Shown here: piece after piece, positions 52,921 through 60,875 of the stretch
How positions within the stretch are numbered: position 1 is the first letter of the stretch
Layout: every line of letters begins with the position of its first letter
DNA from: UMGS1851 sp900555605
Lineage (GTDB): Bacteria; Bacillota; Clostridia; UBA1212; UBA1255
Assembly (NCBI GenBank): GCA_902472555.1
Contig: CABROF010000001.1
Coordinates: forward strand, 110,221 to 174,220
Direction: 5' to 3'
DNA length: 64,000 bases
Notes under the pieces: generated by a model
The model's database searches: none
The model's input: only the letters and a program-made list of their open reading frames with translations
Told to the model about the DNA's origin: nothing
Program-made: the position numbers and the translations under genes

Positions 52921-53412
52921 TTAATAGTCCTTTACAAAAAGAGCTCTTATGTAGCCGCGTTCTTCCGAGGTGGATTGAATATAGAAACCGCAGCCATAGT
53001 AAAATCGAACTAGATCCTTGTATTTTGAGGCTGTATGCAATCTGGCCTGTTTGACAGATTTTGAATACAGCAATTTGTCAATTAAATTCATAAAAGATTT
53101 TCCGATTCCGATGTTTTGATAGCCGGAGCGAACACCGAAGCGGCTCACGTATGCGATTCTGCTGTTTTCATCAATATCAACGCGGATGCTGCCTACCGGG
53201 ATACCGTCGACAAAGGCAATATAAACATATTTTGATTCAATATCTTTTAAAATAGCAGCATCGGTTTCTTCTAATGCCTCCAATTTTACAGCATCCTCAT
53301 GTAAACCGGTATCTGTCATATATTTTCTGAACGCATCAAGCATAACTGTTTTGATTGCTACTACATCATTCCAATCTGCCATTGCGCGCCGAATCACAAA
53401 GGAATACTCCAT
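52921..53412 (-). CDS. GNAT-family N-acetyltransferase, candidate N-acetylglutamate synthase
   Basis: A 163-residue single-domain acetyltransferase. The acetyl-CoA loop is in RFGVRSGYQNIGIGKSFMNLIDKLL (about 88-112), and FYYGCGFYIQSTSE is the usual GNAT end. It is the last gene of the argC-B-D-F run, 14 bases after argF, and the window has no argJ or argA. Short GNAT-only NAGS enzymes supply acetylglutamate in some bacteria, so this may be one. That rests on position and size. GGAGG precedes the ATG. Confidence 0.75.
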   Translation of the reverse strand: MEYSFVIRRAMADWNDVVAIKTVMLDAFRKYMTDTGLHEDAVKLEALEETDAAILKDIESKYVYIAFVDGIPVGSIRVDIDENSRIAYVSRFGVRSGYQNIGIGKSFMNLIDKLLYSKSVKQARLHTASKYKDLVRFYYGCGFYIQSTSEERGYIRALFVKDY

Positions 53413-53426
53413 GCTATCGTCCTCCG

Positions 53427-54344
53427 TTATCCCATTAGTTTTACCATAACCGCTTTTTGTGCATGCAGACGATTTTCTGCTTCGTCAAATACCACAGACT
53501 GCGGGCCGTCTATCACTTCCGAAGCAACCTCCAACCCTCTGTATGCCGGAAGACAATGCAAAAATATTGCGTTTTTTGCCGCCTTGCCGAAAAGCTCTGT
53601 ATTAATCTGATAATCAGCAAAAATTTTACTTCTTTTTTCTTTTTCCGCTTCCTGTCCCATGCTCGCCCATGTATCTGTGTATACTACATCAGCATCCCGG
53701 ATAGCAAGGGTGGGGTCTTGCGTCATTAGCACAGTTACATTGGTCTCTTTGGCTGTCTTCTGTGCCTCTTCAACAAAACGCGGATTGCACGTATAATGTT
53801 CCGGAGAGGCAATTGCTATATGCATGCCAACCTTTGTACAGCCATGCAGCAAAGAATGTGCCATATTATTTCCATCGCCTATATAAGCCAATTTCAGACC
53901 TTTCAGCTTCTTTTTATGCTCATATATCGTTTGCAGATCCGCAAGCACCTGACAAGGATGTTGATCGTCTGTTAATCCGTTTATCACCGGGATCGTTCCC
54001 TGTTCCGCAAACTCTTCGACGTCACTTTGCTTAAAGGTGCGAATCATAACCCCATCCAAGTATCTTGACAGCACCTTCGCCGTATCTGATACGGATTCCC
54101 CCCGTCCAATCTGAATATCATGATTGCTTAAAAACAGCGCTTGGCCGCCGAGCTGATACATGCCAACCTCAAAGGAGACACGCGTACGTGTGGAGGATTT
54201 TGAAAAAATCATACCTAAGCTCCGACCCTTTAGATATTGCGTGGTATTTTTATTCTTAAGATCCTTTTTGAGTTTTATTGCTAACTCAATCAATTCAAAA
54301 ATTTCATCAGAAGACAAATCATATAAACTTAACAAATGCTGCAT
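53427..54344 (-). CDS. argF: ornithine carbamoyltransferase
   Basis: A 305-residue enzyme making citrulline from ornithine and carbamoyl phosphate. SKSSTRTRVSFEVGMYQLGG holds the carbamoyl phosphate STRTR motif (about 52), then NGLTDDQHPCQVLADLQT and HCLPAYRGLEV. ATG at 54344 has GAGGTG upstream. At the LKGRSLGMIF strand the family usually has GKTL; here the DNA forms an exact repeat core. A second exact copy lies antisense in the QDPTLA segment. Confidence 0.96.
   Translation of the reverse strand: MQHLLSLYDLSSDEIFELIELAIKLKKDLKNKNTTQYLKGRSLGMIFSKSSTRTRVSFEVGMYQLGGQALFLSNHDIQIGRGESVSDTAKVLSRYLDGVMIRTFKQSDVEEFAEQGTIPVINGLTDDQHPCQVLADLQTIYEHKKKLKGLKLAYIGDGNNMAHSLLHGCTKVGMHIAIASPEHYTCNPRFVEEAQKTAKETNVTVLMTQDPTLAIRDADVVYTDTWASMGQEAEKEKRSKIFADYQINTELFGKAAKNAIFLHCLPAYRGLEVASEVIDGPQSVVFDEAENRLHAQKAVMVKLMG
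53707..53719 (+). repeat. GGTVGG repeat copy (exact core), antisense in argF
   Basis: AGGGTGGGGTCTT within CAAG...CTTG arms; argF reads through it as Gln-Asp-Pro-Thr-Leu. Confidence 0.7.
54217..54229 (-). repeat. GGTVGG repeat copy (exact core) in argF
   Basis: AGGGTCGGAGCTT, in frame as Gly-Arg-Ser-Leu. Confidence 0.7.
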
Positions 54345-54406
54345 ATCTGCACCTCTTTCTTTCCTCATCAATAATTTTTATTGCGAATCTAACCATCCGA
54401 ACAATA

Positions 54407-55642
54407 TTAGATTGTAATTTTACAAAGCACATTTATAAAAGCGTCCACATCCTTTTCTGTAATAATGAGTGGAGGCAATATTCTTAAAGTATTCGCGCCG
54501 ACACTTCCCACCAGCCAACCTTCATTAAATAAGGCATCTTTGATACGGCCGACAATTGGCTTTTCAAATTGAATCGCAACCATTAAGCCTGCATTTCTGA
54601 TTTCAGCAATCCTGGACCTGCAGTCTTTATATGCAGGGTCGGAACTTCTTTCTGCAGGAATTTCTCCATTCCTGACTTTTTCTAATTGTAAGCGAAAATA
54701 GGTTCCTACCTTCTGCGCATTTTCAGGCAGCTGCTCGTTTATAATTGTGCGAACAGAGGCTAAACCAGCGGCACAGGCAAGTGGATTTCCGCCGAAAGTA
54801 CTTCCGTGGTCCCCTGGTTCAAAGCAGTCTGAAACAGGCATTTTTGCGCATACACAGGCAATCGGAAAGCCGCCCCCCAAAGCTTTTGCCAAGGTAAAAA
54901 TGTCCGGCTCTACACCCAAATATTGATAGCCGAAAAGATGTCCGGTTCTGCCAAACCCGGTCTGAACCTCGTCAAAGATCAATAAAAGGCCCAGTTCGTC
55001 GCATAGCTTTCGAACTTTTGCTGCGTATTCACGTGTTAATGGATATACACCGCTTTCTCCCTGTACCGGTTCAAGCATGACAGCACAGGTATTTTCATTA
55101 ATAGCCTCTTTTAAAGCTTCATAATCATTAATCGGAACATGACGGAACCCTGGGGTTAAAGGCGTATAAAGCTTTTTATATTTTTCCTGTCCGGTAGCGG
55201 TTGCAGTTGTTAACGTACGTCCGTGAAATGAATTTTCAAGACAAATAATTTCGTTTTTTTCAGCTTGATTTTGTTTATGAAAAAATGCGCGCGCCAGTTT
55301 TAATGCCGCCTCATTTGCCTCAGCTCCGCTATTGCAGAAAAATACTTTGTCTGCACATGAGAATTGACACAGTAGCTGTGCCAATTCGGTCTGTTTTTCG
55401 ATATAATACAGATTCGAACAATGTATCAGCTTGCCGGCCTGTTCTGTAATCGCATTTACTACAGATGGATGGCAGTGTCCCAGTGCACAAACTGCAATTC
55501 CGGCAAAAAAGTCAACATACTTTTTCCCATCTATACTGTACAGATAAATTCCCGCCCCATGATCAAAACAGACCGGATTTCTTTTTCCAAATGTGTTCAT
55601 ATAATAATGCGCATCCAGATCTATAATTGTATCCAAATTCAT
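54407..55642 (-). CDS. argD: acetylornithine aminotransferase, with apparent insertion
   Basis: A 411-residue fold-type I PLP enzyme converting N-acetylglutamate semialdehyde to N-acetylornithine. Motifs: FCNSGAEANEAALKLAR, SFHGRTLTTATATGQ, LIFDEVQTGFGRTGHLF and the PLP lysine in TLAKALGGGFPIA. Near residue 325 a stretch (about RNGEIPAERSSDPAYKDC) adds roughly 15 residues between the helix and the IAEIRNAGLM strand compared with usual ArgD, and it contains an exact repeat core on the antisense strand. Another repeat supplies the Shine-Dalgarno AGGAGG ten bases before the ATG. Confidence 0.95.
   Translation of the reverse strand: MNLDTIIDLDAHYYMNTFGKRNPVCFDHGAGIYLYSIDGKKYVDFFAGIAVCALGHCHPSVVNAITEQAGKLIHCSNLYYIEKQTELAQLLCQFSCADKVFFCNSGAEANEAALKLARAFFHKQNQAEKNEIICLENSFHGRTLTTATATGQEKYKKLYTPLTPGFRHVPINDYEALKEAINENTCAVMLEPVQGESGVYPLTREYAAKVRKLCDELGLLLIFDEVQTGFGRTGHLFGYQYLGVEPDIFTLAKALGGGFPIACVCAKMPVSDCFEPGDHGSTFGGNPLACAAGLASVRTIINEQLPENAQKVGTYFRLQLEKVRNGEIPAERSSDPAYKDCRSRIAEIRNAGLMVAIQFEKPIVGRIKDALFNEGWLVGSVGANTLRILPPLIITEKDVDAFINVLCKITI
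54635..54647 (+). repeat. GGTVGG repeat copy (exact core), antisense in argD
   Basis: AGGGTCGGAACTT; argD reads it as Ser-Ser-Asp-Pro within the apparent insertion. Confidence 0.75.
54700..54712 (-). repeat. GGTVGG repeat copy (1 mismatch) in argD
   Basis: AAGGTAGGAACCT, coding Lys-Val-Gly-Thr about 20 codons before the other argD copy. Confidence 0.5.
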
Positions 55643-55650
55643 AGTTAATC

Positions 55651-55663
55651 AGCCTCCTACCCT
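55651..55663 (-). repeat. GGTVGG repeat copy (1 mismatch) at argD ribosome binding site
   Basis: AGGGTAGGAGGCT; its AGGAGG serves as the Shine-Dalgarno of argD. Confidence 0.65.
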
Positions 55664-55670
55664 TCTATCT

Positions 55671-56609
55671 TTAAATATCTTCGTTTTCAAAATATTTTAC
55701 TTTTTCTTTCATGATCATTGTTCCGATACCTTTATTGGTAAATATCTCGAGCAGCAGACAATGTGGAATCCGGCCATCAATAATGTGCGTCCGGCCAACA
55801 CCCTTTTGCAATGCGTCAACACAGCCCAGCACTTTTGGAATCATACCTCCAGTTATAATTCCAGCAGCGATTAAAGCGTACACTTCATCAATCGTTAAAA
55901 TATACAGTAATTCTCCGGTCTGGGTATTCCGGACACCTTCAATGTCTGTGAGAAGCATTAATTTTTCAGCTTTCAGCGCTGCGGCGATTTCACCGGCCAC
56001 GGTGTCGGCATTTATGTTATAGCTTTCTCCATTCGGGCCTATACCGATTGGCGCAATAACAGGTATGTAGGCATCATTTGACACTAACTCCACCAGATGG
56101 GTATTAACGGTAGTAATTTCTCCCACATAACCAATATCAACTGCTTTTCCATCTACATTTTCGTAATGGCGTTCGCATTCTATAATTTTACCATCAATTC
56201 CGCAAAAACCAACAGCCATCCCACCCTTGTCGTTTATATGAGATACGATCTCCTTATTCGTTTTTCCCACAAGAACCATCTGGGCAATCTCCATCGTAAA
56301 TTTGTCTGTAACACGCAACCCGTTAATCCATTCACTTTTTATATTATATTGCGATAATGCTTTACTGATATCAGGGCCTCCTCCGTGTACCACCACCGGA
56401 TTCATCCCAATATATTTTAATAATACGATATCCTGTATAACAGAATTTTTTAACTCCTCATTAATCATCGCATTTCCGCCATATTTAATAACAACGGTTT
56501 TTCCATTCAGTCTTTGTATATAGGGCAGCGCCTCAACCAAAATCTCCGCCTTTTTGATAATATCGCCGATGGTCTGGCCCGCAGCCACAATTTGATTTAA
56601 ATCAGTCAT
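55671..56609 (-). CDS. argB: acetylglutamate kinase
   Basis: A 312-residue amino-acid kinase phosphorylating N-acetylglutamate. KTVVIKYGGNAM (about 40), VVVHGGGPDISKAL, GLRVTDKFTMEIAQMVLVG, NINADTVAGEIAAALKAEKLMLLTDIEGV and GGMIPKVLGCVDAL are family motifs. The N-terminal helix before the core is the arginine-sensitive hexamer type (DIIKKAEILVEALPYIQ). ATG at 56609 was chosen; the Shine-Dalgarno (AAAGGAC) is rather far. It is followed 28 bases on by argD. Confidence 0.95.
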   Translation of the reverse strand: MTDLNQIVAAGQTIGDIIKKAEILVEALPYIQRLNGKTVVIKYGGNAMINEELKNSVIQDIVLLKYIGMNPVVVHGGGPDISKALSQYNIKSEWINGLRVTDKFTMEIAQMVLVGKTNKEIVSHINDKGGMAVGFCGIDGKIIECERHYENVDGKAVDIGYVGEITTVNTHLVELVSNDAYIPVIAPIGIGPNGESYNINADTVAGEIAAALKAEKLMLLTDIEGVRNTQTGELLYILTIDEVYALIAAGIITGGMIPKVLGCVDALQKGVGRTHIIDGRIPHCLLLEIFTNKGIGTMIMKEKVKYFENEDI

Positions 56610-56811
56610 ATCTGCCAAAAGTCCTTTCCAAAATTCTAAATAGCTATACCCACTGGATCCAGCGCGTCTCATTATACACTTTAATGCATAATTATGCAAC
56701 AAAAAAACTCTAAAGGATAAAAAATTTGAAATAAATAGAGTTATGAACTAAAAATAAAGTTCAGCAGTCAAAAAATATTCATTTTCAAATATTAAAATAT
56801 ACCTTCAAAGC

Positions 56812-57765
56812 TCACATATCAGCCTTGACTTCATATTGTCTCGGAAGCTGAAACATAATCCGCATATTTTCAATTGCTTGTGTTGCCGCACCTTTACCCA
56901 AATTATCAAGGCAGGAGTTTATATATGCATAGCCTTCTTCCACCCGAATTTTAACTGCAATTTTATTTGTATCATTAACATAAGCCGTACCGTATTGTTC
57001 CTGACCGTCCCGGACAATATAAACTAAATCATCCGGAACATATATTTCCTGAAACGCAAGCTCCAGCCTTTCCTGTGCAGACTCTGGTGAAAGTGCAGCC
57101 AGTTCCTTTTTCAGCCTAATACGAATATTTGTGTTAATCCCTTTAAATACCGAACGAAGGACAATCGGAGTAAAATTCACACGCAGTCCGGTATAACGTT
57201 CCATCTCCGGTACATGCTTATGTTTCCTGCCATATGAATAGGCAATATCATTTTCAACCCGCTCTGCACTTTTCCTTGCCCCTGAGTTCCCTGAGGTTGA
57301 TACAATCGTTGCCTCCCCTTCCACAAGGTTTTTCACAGCATATAACGGAATAATTACAGATGTCGCATAGCAGCCGGGGTTTGCAATTAATTGGGCATTT
57401 GCGATTTCCTTTTTATATAAAGCAGGCATACCATACACTGCCTCTTCAAGACGCTGAGGACATAAATGTTTAAGACGATACCATTTCTCAAAATCACATT
57501 GATTCAACCGAAACGCACCGCTCATATCAATGACGCGCACGCCCTCCAGGAGTAAGCGATCCGCCATCACCATAGAGATATCGTCCTTTGTAGCCAGAAA
57601 GACAAGATCACAATCTGAGCTCCTACCTTGTGATTCAGTTGAATTTTGAAGATAGCATATATCGATTTCAGCATCTTGAATTTTATGCAAATTTCTATGT
57701 ATTTCTTGCCCCACCATTCCTGTGTATCCTACAATACCCACTTTAATAGAAGTTTTATTTTGCAT
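56812..57765 (-). CDS. argC: N-acetyl-gamma-glutamyl-phosphate reductase
   Basis: A 317-residue NADPH-dependent reductase. Rossmann GIVGYTGMVGQEIHR at 10-24, catalytic Cys in ANPGCYATSVIIPLYA, STSGNSGARK, and His in YGRKHKHVPEMERY. It is shorter than the usual 340-350 because the segment between ICYLQ and CDLVFLA is reduced to NSTESQGRSSD, which contains a degenerate repeat copy (57617-57629). AGGAGG precedes the ATG. It is the first gene of argC-B-D-F-GNAT. A 202-base gap to argB holds no gene. Confidence 0.94.
   Translation of the reverse strand: MQNKTSIKVGIVGYTGMVGQEIHRNLHKIQDAEIDICYLQNSTESQGRSSDCDLVFLATKDDISMVMADRLLLEGVRVIDMSGAFRLNQCDFEKWYRLKHLCPQRLEEAVYGMPALYKKEIANAQLIANPGCYATSVIIPLYAVKNLVEGEATIVSTSGNSGARKSAERVENDIAYSYGRKHKHVPEMERYTGLRVNFTPIVLRSVFKGINTNIRIRLKKELAALSPESAQERLELAFQEIYVPDDLVYIVRDGQEQYGTAYVNDTNKIAVKIRVEEGYAYINSCLDNLGKGAATQAIENMRIMFQLPRQYEVKADM
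57617..57629 (-). repeat. GGTVGG repeat copy (2 mismatches) in argC
   Basis: AAGGTAGGAGCTC, in frame as Gln-Gly-Arg-Ser-Ser in the short variable segment. Confidence 0.45.
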
Positions 57766-57853
57766 TTTAAATCATCCTCCTGTGGTCATTTTCCGCAATT
57801 ACTATTTTATAGCTTTTCTAATATTTAAAAGCATTTGCAGCATTCAATCAAAC

Positions 57854-57866
57854 AAGGCCCCACCCT
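57854..57866 (-). repeat. GGTVGG repeat copy (exact core) in argC leader
   Basis: AGGGTGGGGCCTT followed by GTTT, at about +10 to +22 of the predicted argC transcript. Confidence 0.75.
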
Positions 57867-57881
57867 TTATTGATTGTCCTG

Positions 57882-57911
57882 ATTATACATTACATTGCAC
57901 TTTATCGTCAA
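57882..57911 (-). promoter_or_regulatory. sigma-A promoter of the arg operon
   Basis: On the minus strand TTGACG (57911-57906) and TATAAT (57887-57882), 18-base spacer, about 115 bases before the argC ATG. Confidence 0.75.
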
Positions 57912-57980
57912 ACAGTTATGCAGTTACAGTTAAAATTATAAAATTAAAAATTATACAGTTATGCACTTGTATGAAATCTA
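57912..57980. promoter_or_regulatory. repeated sites upstream of the arg promoter, candidate ArgR operators
   Basis: ACAGTTATGCA occurs at 57912-57922 and again at 57955-57965, 43 bases apart, abutting the -35 box. TGTAT-N7-ATACA follows at about 57967-57983. Placement fits an arginine repressor, but the sequences are not a clear ARG box. Confidence 0.45.
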
Positions 57981-57983
57981 TAC

Positions 57984-58245
57984 AGTGAAATACAGTTATA
58001 ATAGTTAAATTATATATGAGAGTTATATCGCCGCTAATATCAAATTTAAATTCGAAACGCAATACGAATCTGCAGATATCAGACCTTATGGACAGCTAAG
58101 AGTCTGAGAGGGCAAAATATAAAAAAATAGTTCCAGTCCTATTTAGTTCTTTTTTATAATATAACTTATTTTTCAGTAAATCATGGACTATGGTAAAATT
58201 TCAGCAGGATTCAAATCTTGTTGTCTGTTAAAATACAAACAGATG
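57984..58245. other. AT-rich intergenic region between arg operon and gdhA
   Basis: About 260 AT-rich bases with no ORF, RNA or repeat copy that I can support. Confidence 0.5.
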
Positions 58246-58282
58246 CTAAAAGTCCCCTGCTTTTCAGCAAGGGGACTTTTAG
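58246..58282. terminator. terminator of gdhA
   Basis: Perfect 15-base-class stem CTAAAAGTCCCC...GGGGACTTTTAG, about 40 bases after the gdhA stop. The A/T-rich arm ends make it symmetric, so it could work on both strands. Confidence 0.75.
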
Positions 58283-58325
58283 TGATCTTCAAATAGTTAT
58301 GAAATAAGAAAAATGCTAAATTTAT

Positions 58326-59663
58326 TTAGTATGTAACACCCTGTGCATACATACTCTCGGCAACCTTTTGGAAGCCTGCAATATTGGCACCAACAACAAG
58401 ATTGCCCGGCTTGCCATATTCAGCTGCCGCCTTACTTGCATTGTGATAGATGTTAACCATTATATCTTTCAGCTTTGCATCCACCTCGTCAAAAGACCAC
58501 GAATAACGCATGCTGTTTTGTGACATTTCAAGAGCAGAGGTCGCAACCCCGCCTGCATTTGCCGCTTTAGCAGGTCCAAAAATAATTCCACTATTCAGGA
58601 AAATCTCTGTTGCCTCTAAAGTACTCGGCATATTTGCGCCTTCACCAACAGCCTTACAGCCATTTGCAACCAGCAGACGTGCTGATTCGGCATCAATTTC
58701 ATTTTGTGTTGCACAGGGCAATGCAATATCACAGGGGATAGACCAGATACCCCGGCATCCTTCCACAAATTTTGCATTCGGCCTGTATTTTAAGTATTCG
58801 TGGATTCTTTTACGCTCAACCTCTTTAATTTGTTTGATTGCTTGGAGATCAATGCCTTCGGCATCATAGATATATCCGCTTGAATCACTTAATGCAATTA
58901 CTTTTCCTCCAAGCTGTGTTGCCTTTTCCGTCGCATAAATAGCAACATTTCCCGATCCGGATATTACAATATTTTTTCCCTTGAATGACAGCCCACGGTC
59001 TTTCAGTGCCTCTTCCATAAAATAGCACAGCCCATAACCAGTCGCCTGTGTTCTGGCTAAGCTCCCGCCCCAAGAAAGACCTTTTCCAGTTAAAACTCCG
59101 GTAAAATCATTCTGAATTCTCTTATATTGGCCAAACAGATATCCAATCTCACGGCCGCCGACACCGATATCACCGGCAGGGACATCCGTGTTCTCACCGA
59201 TATGCCGGTATAACTCTGTCATAAAACTTTGGCAGAAACGCATAACTTCACCATCCGACTTTCCCTTCGGATCAAAGTCGCTGCCGCCTTTGCCTCCGCC
59301 AATCGGAAGACCGGTCAACGAATTTTTAAAAATCTGCTCAAAACCTAAAAATTTAATAATACCTAAATAAACAGAAGGATGAAACCGTAATCCTCCCTTA
59401 TAAGGTCCGATTGCACTATTAAACTGAACTCTAAAGCCTCTGTTAACTTGCACTTCTCCTTTGTCGTCTACCCAAGAAACGCGGAACATAATCTGTCTTT
59501 CAGGCTCGACAATTCTATCAAAAATTCCGGCCTTCACCCACTCCGGGTGTCTTTCGGCTACTGGCTCAAGTGATTCTAAAACTTCCGTAACAGCCTGATG
59601 AAATTCGGGTTCACCCGGATTTCTTTTAATACAGTCATCCAATACTTTCTGCAAAATTTTCAC
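58326..59663 (-). CDS. gdhA: glutamate dehydrogenase (NADP-type, hexameric)
   Basis: A 445-residue enzyme converting 2-oxoglutarate and ammonium to glutamate. GPYKGGLRFHPSVYLGIIKFLGFEQIFKNSLT contains the active-site Lys, GGGKGGSDFDPKGKSD follows, and the Rossmann loop is ISGSGNVAIYATEKA. The length and KGKSDGEVMRFCQ signature fit the small hexameric bacterial form. GTG start with AGGGGTG eight bases upstream. It stands alone beside the arg operon and supplies its precursor glutamate. Confidence 0.96.
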   Translation of the reverse strand: MKILQKVLDDCIKRNPGEPEFHQAVTEVLESLEPVAERHPEWVKAGIFDRIVEPERQIMFRVSWVDDKGEVQVNRGFRVQFNSAIGPYKGGLRFHPSVYLGIIKFLGFEQIFKNSLTGLPIGGGKGGSDFDPKGKSDGEVMRFCQSFMTELYRHIGENTDVPAGDIGVGGREIGYLFGQYKRIQNDFTGVLTGKGLSWGGSLARTQATGYGLCYFMEEALKDRGLSFKGKNIVISGSGNVAIYATEKATQLGGKVIALSDSSGYIYDAEGIDLQAIKQIKEVERKRIHEYLKYRPNAKFVEGCRGIWSIPCDIALPCATQNEIDAESARLLVANGCKAVGEGANMPSTLEATEIFLNSGIIFGPAKAANAGGVATSALEMSQNSMRYSWSFDEVDAKLKDIMVNIYHNASKAAAEYGKPGNLVVGANIAGFQKVAESMYAQGVTY

Positions 59664-59818
59664 CTAAACAACACCCCTAAACCTGAATTAACTAAACTCT
59701 ATTGTTCAACGAACTTTATTATTTTACCATATGCCTTCCTGACACGCAACATAAAAATTACAAAAATTTGAGTATATAAACCATGAAATTATTTTTAATT
59801 AACTGTAAAATCCACCTT

Positions 59819-60655
59819 TTAATATAAAAAAGAAAATAATTCCCCGGGAAATGGTCTGTATCTATTTTTAAAAGGTTTATAAGAAAATTGATTTACGATC
59901 TGAATAATAACTGTGTAGCTTAAGCCCAAAATTCTTGCCGTCTGTTTCATTTTTATTCCCATAAACGACAGTATTTTCAATATCACATAATCTCTTTTGC
60001 CGCGTGGCATTTGTGTAATCTCATAGGGATGATCAACCTGTGCAATTTGCTTGATCAGCTTCACCGCTTTTATATCAGAAATATGTTTTACCAAATCCTG
60101 CTCAAATTCATTTCTTTCATTCTCCGATATCTGGGTATCATATATAATAAGTTCATCTTTATTAAAAAGTGACAGCAGATACGATGTATTAACAATTTCA
60201 TCATTTTCGTTTAAATAGCCGCGATAGCTGCACCAAGTGTAATCCTCCGGCATGCGAATTCCGTTGATATCCAAAGGATTTTTATGTATATAATTTACTG
60301 CTGCCTTCAGGTATTTGCTGTCATTAATTGGAATACTGGTAAAATGTCTTTCAAATAATCCGCCGCTCCGGTCATATTTTAGAGAATAATAAGTTGCATA
60401 GCTGCATAAAATTCTCTGCATAAGTTTTGAAAGGGGTTCTGTACTTTCAGTATTGTGAATCTCAATAATTAAATGTATATGATTATTCATAAACACATAG
60501 CTTATCAAGTTAAATTTACATATCTCCCTATATTTTTTTATACAATTGAAAAGCCTTGCAAAATCTTCTCTTGATTCGAAAATATTTTGCTTATTCAGCC
60601 CTCTTGCAATCACGTGATAAATTCCCAATGTACTGACTTGTCGGACCTTTCTCAT
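59819..60655 (-). CDS. REP-associated tyrosine transposase (RAYT)-type Y1 protein
   Basis: A 278-residue single-strand transposase-like protein of the Y1_Tnp superfamily. The start IYHVIARGLNKQNIFESREDF, the HUH motif in NNHIHLII (H59, H61), GGLFERHFTSIPI and the Tyr of NYIHKNPLDI (about Y122) are typical of RAYTs. It is longer than IS200 TnpA: residues about 200-260 form a helix-turn-helix like the DnaA-type tail (IKMKQTARILGLSYTVI). RAYTs act on short dispersed palindromes (REPs). No IS ends are visible beside it, so it behaves as a domesticated single gene. Three GGTVGG repeat copies lie within 3 kb. Confidence 0.88.
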   Translation of the reverse strand: MRKVRQVSTLGIYHVIARGLNKQNIFESREDFARLFNCIKKYREICKFNLISYVFMNNHIHLIIEIHNTESTEPLSKLMQRILCSYATYYSLKYDRSGGLFERHFTSIPINDSKYLKAAVNYIHKNPLDINGIRMPEDYTWCSYRGYLNENDEIVNTSYLLSLFNKDELIIYDTQISENERNEFEQDLVKHISDIKAVKLIKQIAQVDHPYEITQMPRGKRDYVILKILSFMGIKMKQTARILGLSYTVIIQIVNQFSYKPFKNRYRPFPGELFSFLY

Positions 60656-60774
60656 TTATCCATTCGCCTTTCAAGAATACTCTTTTTATATATTTTATCA
60701 TATATTCCATAAAATTCAATTTGTTTCTTTCGACCTAATATCCATTTTTTCGACTTTTCCCTTCAAATAACAGT

Positions 60775-60787
60775 AAGCTCCCACCTT
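60775..60787 (-). repeat. GGTVGG repeat copy (1 mismatch) between RAYT and lon
   Basis: AAGGTGGGAGCTT in the divergent spacer. Confidence 0.65.
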
Positions 60788-60829
60788 AATCATCTCCAAC
60801 AAACATGGAAATAGATCACTATTGTATGA

Positions 60830-60856
60830 AGGATCGGAGTCTTGTTATACTCCGAT
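60830..60856 (+). repeat. degenerate GGTVGG repeat forming a hairpin before lon
   Basis: AGGATCGGAGTCTT (60830-60843) overlaps a perfect 8-base stem ATCGGAGT (60833-60840) / ACTCCGAT (60849-60856) with an 8-base loop, five bases before the lon AGGAGG. It could influence lon translation. Confidence 0.55.
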
Positions 60857-60875
60857 ACATAGGAGGAAGATAATC

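Noticed and set aside
60720..60875. CIRCE or CtsR operator in front of lon.
   Set aside because: Neither TTAGCACTC-N9-GAGTGCTAA nor the CtsR heptad repeat occurs.
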